Program-made: the position numbers and the translations under genes
The notes under the pieces: generated by a model
Told to the model about the DNA's origin: nothing
Database searches by the model: none
The model's input: only the letters and a program-made list of their open reading frames with translations
Shown here: positions 12,395-28,083 of the stretch, piece after piece
How positions within the stretch are numbered: position 1 is the stretch's first letter
Layout: each line of letters starts with the position of its first letter
Assembly (NCBI GenBank): GCA_030248135.1
Contig: JASANC010005309.1
Span: forward strand, 1-64,000
Reading direction: 5' to 3'
Origin: Theristus sp. LFF4_11
Lineage: Eukaryota > Nematoda > Chromadorea > Monhysterida > Xyalidae
Length of the DNA: 64,000 bases

Positions 12395-12830
12395 GGTTTG
12401 GGGTTGGGTTGCGTGACCCCGCCTTCCACGGACGGACACGTAAGGTCGCCTGACTCGAAGGCGTCTGGGCGACTTGGGCGACGACCCACTGCTGGGCCCT
12501 TTAGGCATCGGTGTAGAGTGTGTTTGGCTTTGCTTAAAGTCCACCACCTGTCTGTAACGGGCAAGAGTACTTTTGAAAATACTGTTTTGTTTTATCATTA
12601 ATTGAGAAACCGTAACAAAGTACAAGACCAGAAATGAATCAGTCCATGTTAGACAACAGGTCTACCAGCTCAAGCCTTCGAACAGTGAGCATCCGCCAGT
12701 CGACACTGTGCCTCACCGTCGGGTGTCAACGACGCCATGTGTCGAGGCAACGACTGGTCACTACGCCGAGTTGCGACGTGGCCCTCAAGGAGCACCAAAC
12801 GGCGAATCGGCGAACCAGCGTTGATGCACA
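12395..12830. other. GC-rich islands between two telomere-like arrays
   Basis: Two GC-rich segments (about 12395-12540 and 12700-12830) stand out in AT-rich DNA and are bracketed by the telomere-like arrays at 12094-12163 and 12836-12903. Short open frames occur in several frames and none is convincing. It may be a remnant of a subtelomere-associated element. Confidence 0.35.
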
Positions 12831-12835
12831 CTATG

Positions 12836-12903
12836 CCTGAGCCTAAGCCTATGTCTAAACCTACGCCTAAGCCTAAGCCTAATCGTTTGCCTAAGCCTAA
12901 GAT
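12836..12903. repeat. degenerate telomere-like (GCCTAA)n array
   Basis: Second short array of GCCTAA variants with the same orientation as the arrays at 12094 and 31260. Confidence 0.75.
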
Positions 12904-13985
12904 ATAAACTGAGTACCATCATGAAGCCGCAGTTGTTCAAAGTGGTTCAACCACACTGGTCTGGTTGATTAATTTTTTTGCAGTATTGCAACTTTCTGTG
13001 CCCGTATGTAATTGTGGATGCGCGTTTTTCTGCTGCAATTTTTTCGAGAAGAGCATACACAAATGAACTTATTATATGTACATAGCTGTGTATTATATTC
13101 CAATTATCTATACGATATGAAATTCGTTTCGCCACATCTCCGGAAATATAATTTCCGTTCAGAAAGTGTCCCTTTCTTTTAGCCACACTATTTTCACCAG
13201 TCAGGCAATATTGTTGAGCCAACGTTTCGTTGGGCTCTGCAATGATCTCCCATTGCTGTACCAACTTGCGTTTGTCCAAATGCTAAGCTATGTCCTGTGT
13301 CGTACACGTCGACGTAGCAATGAGTGTACGTCAGTATACGGGTCTTATACCACGCTTCTTTTCGTGCGTTTTTTCTCACTAGCTGACAATCAAAAAGCAT
13401 TACAAATTTGTGAGAGAAATTTTCATTAAAATTTAAGCCTGCGTATACACAAGTCGATCTGCACATTAGAATCGAGCTAATCAACTTTCGGCTGAAATGC
13501 CCCTTAATTATCACACAATATCAGCGTGCCGCCTCATCTAAACTGTCCATGCGGATGTGCACCGTATGATTAGCTGCTGTCTACACAATAGATCTTCATG
13601 CTGACATGGACTCAATCGCGAAAAGCTAGTTGAGTGCACACTTTTTTGAAGCTTGTATTGGACCTTCTTTACTGCACAACTACAAAGAGCGGATTGATAT
13701 GTTTTAAAAAAACATTGAAAGGGTTTTTTACTGCTTCAGTTATATGTCTTTGATTATGAATTTTTTTTCAAAACATAGCTACAAAATTTTTCTTTGTAAA
13801 CCAAAACATGTCCTCGTTGGCCGGCAACAGAAAACAATTCTTTGTACAGCAGCATAAACCATTTCTCCAAAGGTCTCACCGCACAACAAACAACCACGAA
13901 GTATTATTATTGAACATCTTTCAGGGTCTGGAGAAGCGAGAAAAAAAACTAAACTAAATTAGAAAATACTAATATCAAAAAAACG
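12904..13985. other. 5' flank of receptor gene 1
   Basis: No coding exon seen. A CTTTCAG acceptor-like site ends at 13924, about 60 bases before the receptor ATG; it could be a trans-splice or 5'UTR acceptor. Confidence 0.4.
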
Positions 13986-16900
13986 ATGGGCTTCGTAAAG
14001 ATCCAGTTCGTCAAATCAATCGACACTCTCAATCGCACCATTTCAACAGCGAACCACTCTTCATTCAACTGTTCCGCGTTTCACCAGCCGCAGCTGATCC
14101 AACCGCCCGACCTTCTCGCGAGCACTTTTCTCCTGTCCGCATTCGCCGGCGCCAGTTGTCTCGTGCTGCTTGTCGCCCTACTCACGAATCTGCCAATCTT
14201 CGTGCTCGTCTGCGTGTCCACGCGGCTGCACAACGTGCACTACGCGCTGATTGGCTCGTTGGCCGTGTCGGACATTTGCGTCGCCGTCTTCAGCGGCCTC
14301 GTGACGCAGTGGTCGGTGCTGCTGAATCAGTGGCCGTTCGGCGCGTTCCTCTGTCACGCGACGCCGATGTTGCAGGTTTGCACGTTTGCGTCTTGCATTC
14401 ACTCGAACAACTGTTTTTTTCCTGCTACTTAGCAGAGCATTTTCTTGGATTGTTTTGAGTATGGGGCAGCTACAGACTACTAATAGCTAGTAAGTACAAA
14501 TTTCCACAGCTAATGGAACGAGATTCAATGAAATAATTTTTTTTAAACGGCATTACGTTACGTGGCAACATACATACATTCCGGTATAGTCTCAAAACAA
14601 ACGGTCACATCAACCCATACCACAGTGTACAACTTTTGGACATGAACGGTTTTTCAAGAATGGCGAATTGCTGATTTGCTGAATATGCGTACGCGTGTGT
14701 GTTTCATGAGCACCAGTTTGTTTCGCAGGGTGTGCCAATCTTCACGTCGACTTACGTGATGGCTCTGCTGTCGTACGATCGTTATCGTCGCATCGCTCAC
14801 CCGGCGGCGAGACACGCAGTGACGGCCCGATATGCCTGCTGCGCGATGTTGATGTTCATCGTTTATGGTTAGGTAGTTCCTTTTTTCCATGAAATACAGT
14901 CACAATGACCAGCTCATCCTGATTCTATACCATACTTAGACAGCTCAGAAAGGGTGTGTCACTTTGTCGTTTCACTTGGACTTGGAATTGAGAGCATTGA
15001 TCTCATTTTTTTTCACTTTTCACCTTCAGATGGATTTCACGCACAGGCTAGGACGGCATGGGAACTGAGCTGTTGTGCCCGGTGCGGGTTTCGATACAGT
15101 AGGCAGCATTGATTAAGTGTGTTTTCTCCGGACCGGCGTCGTCACGTTTTTCTTTTGCGTGTTGCATCTTGCCGGTGCATGCGGAGAGTGGGACGAAACT
15201 GGCTTTATTGCCCGGGATGGTTGATTTTGTGAGATTCTGTTTTCTAGATTCGCTGATGTTTTACCCAGACTATAAGATGTGTCTGCGGTAAAACACCTTC
15301 GGCAGTTCTGCCTGGTGTCCGTCGCACTGAAGAGCCAGGGGGCACCGCGGTATGCGTCTACCTGGCGAAACCGCAAACAGTGAACTTCCTGTATTTCATT
15401 CAATTTCAAAATCACAGGCATGATCATGACGAGTCCACCGGCCTACTACAGCGAGTTGACGCCGACGAAATTCATCGAACTCAACACCAGCTGCGTGTGG
15501 ACGGTGCAGATGTGCTTCGAGATCTGGCCGGCACAGTCAAACCGAACCGCGTACGGGCTTTGTCTGATGTTGACGCAGTTCGCCGTGCCGCTGGTCGTCG
15601 CCGGATGGGCGCATCTGCAGACGAGAAGTCGCATTACGATGGTGAAAACTGGTGGATGGATATGAGAATTGATCAGCAAATTATGATCAGTGCACGTGCT
15701 GACCATTCTGTTGATCACTGTTGATCATTCGCAGTGTGAAATAGTGGAGCGGACAAACGAACAGTGCAAAAGCCAGCAAACACTGTAGTAGGATTCAGTC
15801 TCTCTCGGCATAACATTGCATTCGTGACCGTCAACTCACAGTTTCCTGAGAACAGGGAAATTAGAATTACTCAACACTTTGTTAACCAGTGAACAATGGC
15901 GGGGGGCAGCTCAAACAAAATGTTCCGAAGTGAGAAATGATAACAAAATGAAAGTTTCTTGTCGACCAGAAACGTGTGTAGTAAGTTTCTGCTGTGTTGG
16001 CAATTACGGTAGATACCGTACTCCGTTGCCAGAGTACCACAGTAACTGCTTGGTGAATTGTACGTTCGATTTCGCAGCCAACAAACAACCATCAACTTCA
16101 GTCAACCGACTTCCGTAAGTCCATCCACCACGAGCACAGCAATCAGTCGAGCAGCGTGCGACGCGAGCGACTGCTGTCGGCGGAAAACAGCAACAATGCT
16201 GCTACTGATGGAACGATGCGAAATGTGACACTGGATTGTCGGTTGGAGCGCAATAAACGACTATCAGACAACAACAACCACAACCACAACCACAACAACA
16301 ACAGCCGGTTGCTGCAGCAAGGAAAGAGTCTGGAAGCTGAGGTGGTACGCCCGACGCCATCCGAACCCTCCGTGGCACTGTCTCGTCGCGCGTTCAGCTG
16401 CAGGTGGCGTTTTTTCTTTTTCAAGCATTTTTAGTGAAATTTGAACGCACACACTGTTTGTTGAACCTGACGCGACGCAACAAGTGGAGGTTCTCAGAGC
16501 TGGATCACCAGCGAATCAGCGGATTCCCCAGAATTTAGAGTTCCATCCATCCATTTTATTTCGCGAAAAAGCAGGAAACTCCGATAAAATTGTATGAACA
16601 GCATGAAATTCGGAGACCCAAGTTCGACTGAATGCTCTTGCAGGCTGATGCGCCGATTCACCAGCCATCTGAAGACCACGGACCAACGAAACGTGCATCG
16701 CGCGCTCGCGAAGCGGCCGAGCGACAAGCGAATGCAGCGGCTGTTCGACACGCGGCGTCTGCTGGCCGCGATGACCGGCACGTTCGTTGCTTGCTGGTTG
16801 CCGTCGATTCTGCTGCACCTGCTACTGGACGTGGGCGTACAGCCGCAGTTCGTGATGCGCCAGTACTATCTGCTGAGTTTGTCCGTGAATCTGCTGGCGT

Positions 16901-17148
16901 CGATGTCGACGATCACCAATCCGCTCGTCTACGGTCTCTCGAACCGTCAGATCCGCCAGGCGGCCGGCGAACTCTGCGGTCTGACGGTCGCCGGCAACAA
17001 AAAGACGCGCACGCTGCTGAGGAGGAACTCGGTGGTGCAGCGGTTGATGAAGAATGACGAGAAGAACGGGGAGCAGCTGCAGCAGCGCAACGCTTGCGGG
17101 TTTCGACGTGTCCCGTCCATTCGCGTCATTCAGGACTCGATGGTTTGA
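13986..17148 (+). CDS. rhodopsin-family peptide GPCR, paralogue 1
   Basis: Five exons (13986-14375, 14729-14867, 15418-15641, 16078-16403, 16644-17148) join in frame to 527 codons. TM1-3 lie in exon 1. Exon 2 starts GVPIFTSTYVMALLSYDRYR, giving the DRY motif at the TM3 base. Exon 3 carries extracellular loop 2 with CFEIWP, the C.E.WP-like signature seen in neuropeptide Y/F-type receptors, and TM5. Exon 4 is a long hydrophilic third intracellular loop with an Asn/His run (NNNHNHNHNNN). Exon 5 carries TM6 (CWLPSILLHLLLD) and TM7 (NPLVYGLSN). The N-terminus has N-glycosylation sites (NRT, NHS). Intron positions and phases match those of the copy at 21547-24988, so the two arose by tandem duplication. 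Assignment to a plasma-membrane peptide receptor is solid as a class; the ligand is inferred only loosely. Confidence 0.85.
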
Positions 17149-19234
17149 CATTAATGGTTCACTATGAGAAAACGATCACAGAAATGCCGGCTGAATGTTC
17201 CAGTGTTTTTTTATTGCAACTTTACGTCAAAAGTGGAATGGAAGCTGATATGTTTGGTGTGTGAGTTACGTGAGTTGATCTGCTGTGTTTTGTGCTCGGA
17301 AATGTTGTGCAATGTGGACACACTGATTGTCGGCTAAAAACAATCGGTATTGCGTGACCAATTTGTTAAATTGAAATTTTCAGTTTTTATTGTCGATGAA
17401 AATCTTTGTAACGCACTGTGAATCACACCAGTTTTTATTTGCTTTCTTTGTGAATCACGCATGTGATCGAGGATCTAAATGATTCAGTATGACGACTTTT
17501 GTATCTCCTCGCGTGATGAGTTTTCATAAACGGTGTTTCAATATTCATGCCCATCATGTACGTGTACACCTCCGTGTTTTATCTATCATAAACTACAACG
17601 GCAACAACGGCCAACCCCCAAACATAGACTCATTTCCGCACCTTTATGATGAGGTAATAGTAACTGCAGTATGATTGCATGAGAATATGTTTCCAGGTTC
17701 AATTAGTAAAACTGTATGTATGATAAAGCGCACGTATCGGCACGTAGTTTGTTTCGGCAGAAATCCTCGCACAATTTCGTCTTCATTTTAGGGTGTGGTA
17801 CACACACAAATGAAAACCGGAAACCATTAGAAATTGTTTACAGGTCACGTAAAATTGCATAGCATTTTGCGTACTAGCAAGCAAACCTGCACAGCATTTT
17901 TACTACCGTTGCATGACAAAAAAGTTCTTTGATTCCCCGAGTTTGCACCGAATTTTGTTTGTTTATTGTCGTTTGTACAAGCTCTCAATTAAAAAACCAC
18001 ATGTTTTCCGAGAAAAAAGAATCGCATAATACATCGGTGTGACGGTGTGGTGAGTGTGGCGACAGTGCTTCTGCCGCCATGATGCATTCGTGATGCATTT
18101 TGTCTCGAAAAAATGTCCGAACACGCACATACAATATATCTCAGACACGTTTTTATTGTATTTTGTGCATTTATGTGCAAGTTATGTGCCCGGAGAAACA
18201 AGGCTATCTGCACAAGCGATAATCGTCCATCATTCTAGGCTAGCGGCAACCTGTGTACCACATCAACACGCCACACCCACACCATCAGCTGTAGTGCGAA
18301 GTGCTGCGAATATGAGATAATTTGCTTTGCATCCACCATTAGTGCTCCTTTGTCATAACTGAAAAACTCCAGGACATTTTGCACGAGAAGGATTACAGCT
18401 GTATTTGAATCGCCCCTCAGAAATTCTATCCGGAATTACTGTCATACGTTGCACTGGCTGGTATTTTGACACAAACTTTGGCATGGCATAAACTTTGGCA
18501 CGCATTTGGAATGCTCGTTGCAATGTGCTTTAGCGCTTTGTTCAACATGTGCCAATTCCTTTTCAAGTACACCTGCAATTTGTCTCACTGCATTCGAATG
18601 AATGTCTATTTTTGTAAAAATTTGCAATGGAACTCTCTCATGGAACTGAAGGCTGTTTATCATTTTATTTATGCAAAAGCAATTCACCACCGACAAGCCC
18701 ACGTTCATAACCCCTCTCTCCTGAGAGAAAAAAGTCGTAAAAATAAGAACAAAATTATGGTCAGCTCTCTAGAATCTAGCTCTGTTGCATTTCTTTCAGT
18801 GAACGCCCACAAAAGTTCCTGTCTGAAAATTGCGCCTGTTTTTAAAGTTTCAACACGTGTTTTTAAAATCGAAAGCCAAACATGTCACGTAACAAGCAAA
18901 CATACTGGCAATCGCCACAGTGTCTTACTGCGTCTGTCTGTGCCAGTGTGTTTGTTTGCTTTCACCTGTCTTCATAAAACCAAAAACTGACTGTTTGGGA
19001 ATGATAGTTTTTTCCATCCATTCATTTCAAGAATTACTTCTATCAAAAACGTTCAGCATCAGCAAAACATTAGCTATCACTTTTTAGTTTCGTTCCAAGA
19101 CTCAATGCGCGCATAGATAAGTAAACAGCGTTGTGCATGACGCTGGAATTTAAAAATGGTAAAGTGATCCGAGTTTCCTAAATAAAGATCCGAGCTATTT
19201 TGAATCGCCACGTAAAGATTAAAAACCAAAAATC
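17149..19234. other. intergenic between the receptor paralogues, first part
   Basis: AT-rich. The longest open frame (18466-18990) has no recognisable domain. A dispersed repeat related to 5835-6010 lies at 19085-19235. Confidence 0.5.
19085..19234 (+). repeat. dispersed repeat, copy 2
   Basis: Diverged counterpart of 5835-6010: CCAAGACTCAATGCG, GGAATTTAAAAATG, AGTGATCCGAGTTTC and TATTTTGAATCGCCACG occur in the same order. Confidence 0.55.
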
Positions 19235-19406
19235 CTTTAAGGCCCATTCATGAACGCGCGCGCTGAAGCGCGTTGACGCGCGCTGACACGCGCTAGCATG
19301 AACGTGCGTATGTTCCAAAACTGAAGCGCGCTGTTTTTTTGATTCGTGAATGTGTAGCGAAGTGACGCGCGTCAGCGCGCTTCAACCTCCATGAATGGCG
19401 CTTAAG
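19235..19406. mobile_element. inverted-repeat element rich in GCGCGC
   Basis: It starts CTTTAAGGCCCATTCATGAA and ends in the inverted form CATGAATGGCGCTTAAG; the arms carry complementary CGCGC-rich stretches. It sits next to a second CATTCATGAA-type inverted element at 19426-19518. Confidence 0.6.
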
Positions 19407-19425
19407 CCTGCAAACGCATTAAATC

Positions 19426-19518
19426 GGCATTCATGAAGCAGTATTTAGTGACCACGTAGCTACTATGTTTTAACACAGCTCCGCGTCACTAAATACTGCT
19501 TCATGAATGTCCCTTAAG
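19426..19518. mobile_element. foldback element with CATTCATGAAGCAGTATTTAGTGAC arms
   Basis: A ~93 bp near-palindrome. The left arm CATTCATGAAGCAGTATTTA and right arm TAAATACTGCTTCATGAATG are reverse complements around a short centre. A diverged copy lies at 21021-21118. Confidence 0.7.
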
Positions 19519-20168
19519 TCGCAGAACCAAAAGCTTGACAATCGACGAAGTACGTACCACCACGGGTCTCAACACAAACTTACTGTAACCTTGTGACAGG
19601 CTGCATGAGAAGATACTGTATTTTTGAATTAAGATTCGTGTTGACGGTCAGTGATTTTTTACAGCGAGATTGTGTAGACTGTAGACACCCACCCTTGATG
19701 GTTGCAAACTGGATGCCATCCAATGCTTCATGTGTGTGCGCCAGGAAAACAGTGGCATACTCTCTGATGTACACGTACATGGCATACGTATAGGATGAAC
19801 AAATAACTGCTATACAACACATCCCAGGATAAGATGAGAAACATTTCAAAATGTCGAAAACAAAAACAAGCACTTCGCTAAAAGCAATTTCTTCGCATGC
19901 GTACCAAAGTGTGTGTATGGCTTGCCAAAGGTGCTGGATTTATAGATAATCCACTAATGTACACGACGCGCCTGACGATTAGTTAGCAACGTCGCACATT
20001 GTGATTACTCGGAGTACGGCATGATATCTATCTACCGTATTCGGTCTCGACCCGACGTGTGTGCGGTAATTAATTACAGACCTCCTCCCACTTATAAGGT
20101 TGTCACACAAAATTCCACTTTTTTCAGAAATTTTTGGTTTTCAAATTTATATAAGGAGACCTTATATG

Positions 20169-20396
20169 TTGTGGATTTATTCAAAATTTGTCCGGACTAA
20201 AATGACGTCATTTGCTTTAAAAACGCCTGTTTGTCAAAGTACAGTCACTAAAATGTCAGTTTGGTGTGGCTAATTCGACATTCACCATTTGTTTACGGGA
20301 AGAAATCGGCTAAACGGAATGTCTGGTTTACTGTGAACGGCAAGTTTTGCGGCGCATGACGTCATTTCAGTGGGACACGTTTGAAAAAATAGGTCA
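20169..20396 (+). mobile_element. TA-type MITE-like element, copy 2 of 5
   Basis: Same ~230 bp element as 9930-10163, with both TGACGTCA-bearing arms. The right flank has TA but the left flank reads ATG, so one target-site copy has mutated or the left end has shifted. Confidence 0.8.
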
Positions 20397-21020
20397 TACA
20401 AGACTTTACGGTAATCATGTCTGATAACGGTGTCTGATTAAACACGATATTTATTGCAACAATTTTTTTGCCGTTCATATTTTCACCTTTTTCAATTAGT
20501 CTGCTTGACTTGCGTGACGCAGGTCTGAAGCAAGATCGGACCGAGACCTTATGTGTTACGGTCTTTACAGTAGTCCGTGTGTGGGGCAAAAAACTGGCGC
20601 CACGAGAAAGCTATATACAATCCTGTTTTCAATCAAACATTGGAATTCCGCAGCATTTACCAATCGCCATTCGCCAGTTTGACTTTGACTGTTACGCGGT
20701 CACAAGAAGTCACAGTTGAAAGACACAAAATCATTTCGGAGCAATGTGGTGCAATTCGGTCAACAAGATACATTGTACGTGTAATCAGCGATGAATAAAA
20801 TATGACAAGAATTCTAGATTTTTCGTCTTCTTCTTGGACGATGTGGATGAAGTCGTGTGTCCTAAGACAACTTTTTATAGTGGCCCTAATATGTCATAAA
20901 AAGCTGTCGGCTGCCGTGCACGCGTCGCGTTTCCACTCGCGGCTTTCGCATTTTTAATCTTCTATACTGGATTCAGCACGTGATTTTATAGTTTGCGAGC
21001 TTCATCAAGAAGCCCGAATT

Positions 21021-21118
21021 CCTTTAGGAGCATTCATGAAACACTTTTTAATGACAGCGTAGCTACGTTTTCACACAGTTCCGCGTCACCAAATACTGCT
21101 TCATGAATGCCGCTTTAA
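21021..21118. mobile_element. foldback element, diverged copy
   Basis: Related to 19426-19518: CATTCATGAAACACTTTTTAATGAC on the left and GTCACCAAATACTGCTTCATGAATG on the right. It lies 0.4 kb upstream of receptor gene 2. Confidence 0.6.
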
Positions 21119-21546
21119 TCTCACAAACACACTCTGAGCACCATGTATAATTCATTTAAGCACCGTGTGGCGACAACGTGTGACGACGTGACTTCATTAT
21201 TTTACATCGTTTTTGCATCAGCAAAAGGGTTTCAGTTTTTTTGTGATTGGTCGCATTCAAAACTAGCATTATCCAATCAGCGCGCTAACTCAGTATATTC
21301 AAAACGTTATGAATAAGAAACTTGAAAAAAATATGCAGTTGTCATCAGGGACAAACTTGGAATCATACAATAACATGCAAATAAAACAGGCATTCGTCAA
21401 AAAAGCGCGCCTTTCGAACTTCTTTAGAACAATATGTAAAATTTTTGCTTTTAGACTCTGCTGCCGAAATAAGACCGCGCAGATATACATATACATGTAA
21501 TTCGATACCGAAAGAAAGACAAACAAAAAAAACCGTGAAAGCGACA

Positions 21547-24988
<3,442 letters not shown>

Positions 24989-26073
24989 TGCTGTGGTTTT
25001 GTTTTCTCGATTGTTTTTTTTTCTTGTTCTTCTGGGATCCACAATACGAACGGCTTGAGACTGATATTCAATATCGATTCCGTAACGTGTCGTCTCATGT
25101 CATGAAGTTTGCAAACAAAAAAAAAGATTCTCGCTCTGGAAAAAGCGACAAAAACTCCGGGTCCTGACCAAAAATGTGTTGCGAACACACCAGCAACACA
25201 CGGCGGGCTTGCCACGCGAGCTCTGCAAACGTCATGGCGCGTGTACAGTGTATTTTGCGCCGTTGCGACAAACGGTTGATAAAAGATGCGACGCGATTGG
25301 TGCCAGCACACCGTGGGTGTAGTAACCCGCAGTTTTCGGTGATCTGTTGTTCAAAATCTTTAATTTTTTTTGCATCGCTGCAAATTTCTGGTTGTTTTTG
25401 CTTTGTTTTCAATATTGATTTTGATGTGTTGCGCTGTTTTGTTTGTGCAGGTGTGCTTCCTGTGCACTGATTCTATAGAAGATTTATACAACTTCAGTTA
25501 ACTATAAACTCGATTTTTGCAGTCTGTATGGTTATTCGTTGCATCATTGTAACTCCGATTTTTCAATCGTTCAATTCTAATTAGTCGAGAAGATGGCTTG
25601 CAAAGTAATTGCAACAAAATTAGACAACTTGTCAATTTGTCAATAATTAATTTGTCATTTGTTTATTGAAGCAAATCTTCGGTGTTTGTATTTGAATCTG
25701 ATTTTGCAGCGGTTTATACGTTTTAAACGAAGATGTTGAGAATTTTGTTAACGTGTTTTTGGGATGGGGTGCGTCATCTCATACAAGTTTTCTCTCTCCC
25801 ATAGTATTTTGATATTTTTTATACTTTTGTAAACAAAATAAACTTGCACAGCCATGTGATTTCGGCAAAAAAACTTCATATCCAACATGATAATAATATG
25901 ATAACGTTTTTCACTCCTTGCGAGTGAAAATATACACGCGTGTATATAAAACAACAAAAATGTTTTTTCGAATGCCATAAAAACCGATTGATTTTTTGGC
26001 TAAACACACCAATTTTTTTGTACCTTTTGTGATCACGGAGCAACAAAAATTAAAAAATAAGCTAATTTTCCAA
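24989..26073. other. intergenic between receptor 2 and ceramidase
   Basis: AT-rich, no supported exon. Open frames across 25095-25470 overlap each other on both strands and show no domain. Confidence 0.5.
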
Positions 26074-28083
26074 ATGTCATCATCATCTCTCGTTGCAAAC
26101 AAAGACCATACGGCCTCTATGTTCCACAGACACACCGGCTACGAGTGGTGCGAACCGAAATACGAAGTCCTTCATGGTGTTGCTGAATTTGCAAACACGG
26201 TACACACACCGCTTTTTTGCTGCATTTCAGAACCTCGGAACGAGAAAAACCATGAGCGAAAGTAAAGTCGGTGTTTCATCAACAGCTGGCTGTGTTTTCA
26301 GGTTTGACCGATGACGAGTTCAATCAAAAGACCAATCAGCATGCAGATTAGCCTTTTACCGTGAACCTGAACTGAGATAAGGAGGCTACTAAATTGGCTA
26401 CTGCTAAGTGCCTCAGCGCGTTTATGTTGTTGTGAACACGTGTGTGTGTGTGCGGTTACTGAAGTGCTGAAATCGCGTTCATGACCTCTTGTAACAGAAA
26501 CGCGTTTCAGTAGCCACTTAAGTAGCCAATTTACTAGCTAGGGCCGAGTTCTCGGTGTATGAACAAGGGCCTTTTCCTCGTATTCTCATCTGCCCATTCT
26601 CAGGTGACCAGTGTGATCCCACTGAGTCTTCTGCCGCTTGCGCACATCCCACTGACCTGGCCGTTTGTCAGTGAAACGTACCCAACGGCGTTGGTGCCCA
26701 TTCTCATTTGCTCATTCGTCGGCTTCGCGTCAGCCTACTACCACGCGACGTTGAGTTTGTTCGGTGAGCACGGGTTTTTTCGTTTTTTAGGGTTTCAGGT
26801 TCTGAGTTGTGAGTTTTTGTTTGAGTGTCAATGTGATATGTTTTATGTACTCAGAAGTTTATAACTGTGTTCACAACTCGCCAGTTTCCGCAGCACATAC
26901 CACACTGTATGTTTGTTCCAGATCAGGAAAAACAAAAGTAATCAGCAAAAAGTCGAGATCAACTTCTCAATGGATTCCCATCTTTTCCAGCGCAACTGGT
27001 CGACGAGCTGTCCATCCTTTGGGTGATCAGCACAATGTTCTACACGATGCTGCCGCACCTGGAGTGTCTGCCCGTCATTGTGACAAAAGAAATGTGTGTA
27101 ATGGCTGATTTCAAGAAAAAAACAACTTTTTTCACGTGCAAACTGATCGTTGGCAGTGACAGTACGACGCCGCTCTAACTGGACCGTGTTCCCCTGGAAC
27201 ATATGAGAGGTTCTCGCAAATCCGCAAGCCTGAGCGATTGTCTCAAAGTGACTTGCACCGCCGGATGTAATAATACCGTGCGATATTGTTTGAGGGAAAG
27301 ACCGTTTTCTAGCTTTCGTGAACAAGCCCACAAACAGTCAGATTGAAGAATGAACCCTCACCATCTTCACAACGAAAAAAAACGCAATTTTCAGATTTTT
27401 ATGCCAGCGCATTCTGTTGATCTGCGCCGGTCTGGTCAGCGCGCTCGCCTTCATGAACCCGACAATCAACGCATTTGCCCTGATGTTTTTCGCAATCCCA
27501 ATCACATGCATGGCATTTTCCGAAGCTATTCTGTGATTTGTTGTTGTTGTTGTCGTTTTTTTGTTTGAAATGACTTTTGCGAATGCCCAAACCGAACCGT
27601 ATTATTGTGACAAACACGCGTTGTGATATGCTATAAGTTGTTTGTACATGTAGCAAAAAATACGTCGACGTACAATCGGTGATCTGGCACACATTGGCAG
27701 TTTGGCTAGTCGCGTGCGCATGTTGGATGCTGGATCGGTTTGCGTGCGATGCGCTGCTGCACTTTGGTGAGAAAAACTTCTCAATTTCAAAAGAAATTCG
27801 TTCGAAGATTTCGGTTATTTCGGCGGGGCTCGATCCCCGAGCGCACAGACCATAGTCTAACGCGCTACCACCAGGCCACGAGGGTGACGTTCAATTGTGC
27901 CTTGCAGGTTTCCCGTACATGCACGCGGTGTTCCACGTTTTAGCAGCCTTCTCCGTGCATATGGCCGGCAGCGCCTTCCTACTGATGAGCATCCGAAAGT
28001 TGGCGCCCGAGTTCGGTGCCGTTTTCGTCTCGTTTCTTGGTGTTCCGTTCGTTCGATTGAAACGCACCGACATGCCGAAGTGA
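26074..28083 (+). CDS. alkaline ceramidase
   Basis: Six exons (26074-26199, 26604-26763, 26991-27093, 27395-27532, 27654-27766, 27908-28083) give 271 codons, the usual family length. The order of family motifs is complete: WCEPKYEVLHGVAEFANT near the N-terminus, YYHATLS at the exon 2 end, QLVDELSILWV in exon 3, LDRFACD in exon 5 and GFPYMHAVFH in exon 6. In this family the His of HATLS and the two His of H..(F/W)H bind zinc, and the Asp of DEL and the Ser of ATLS assist catalysis; all are present. It is a multi-pass ER/Golgi membrane enzyme that hydrolyses ceramide to sphingosine and fatty acid. Intron 5 contains a minus-strand tRNA-like SINE. The copy looks intact. Confidence 0.93.
26386..26540. 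repeat. inverted-repeat element in ceramidase intron 1
   Basis: Left arm CTACTAAATTGGCTACT and right arm AGTAGCCAATTTACTAG are near-perfect reverse complements about 120 bp apart. Related TAGTAGCCACTT motifs occur near 54120-54150. Confidence 0.6.
27810..27886 (-). repeat. tRNA-derived SINE-like fragment in ceramidase intron 5
   Basis: The reverse complement reads GGCCTGGTGGTAGCGCGTTA, then GGGGATCGAGCCCC, matching the plus-strand fragment at 4745-4832 closely. The acceptor arms do not pair. Confidence 0.65.

Noticed and set aside
18466..18990. 174-codon plus-strand frame
   Set aside because: No domain, no conserved composition and no splice partners; it is AT-rich like its surroundings.
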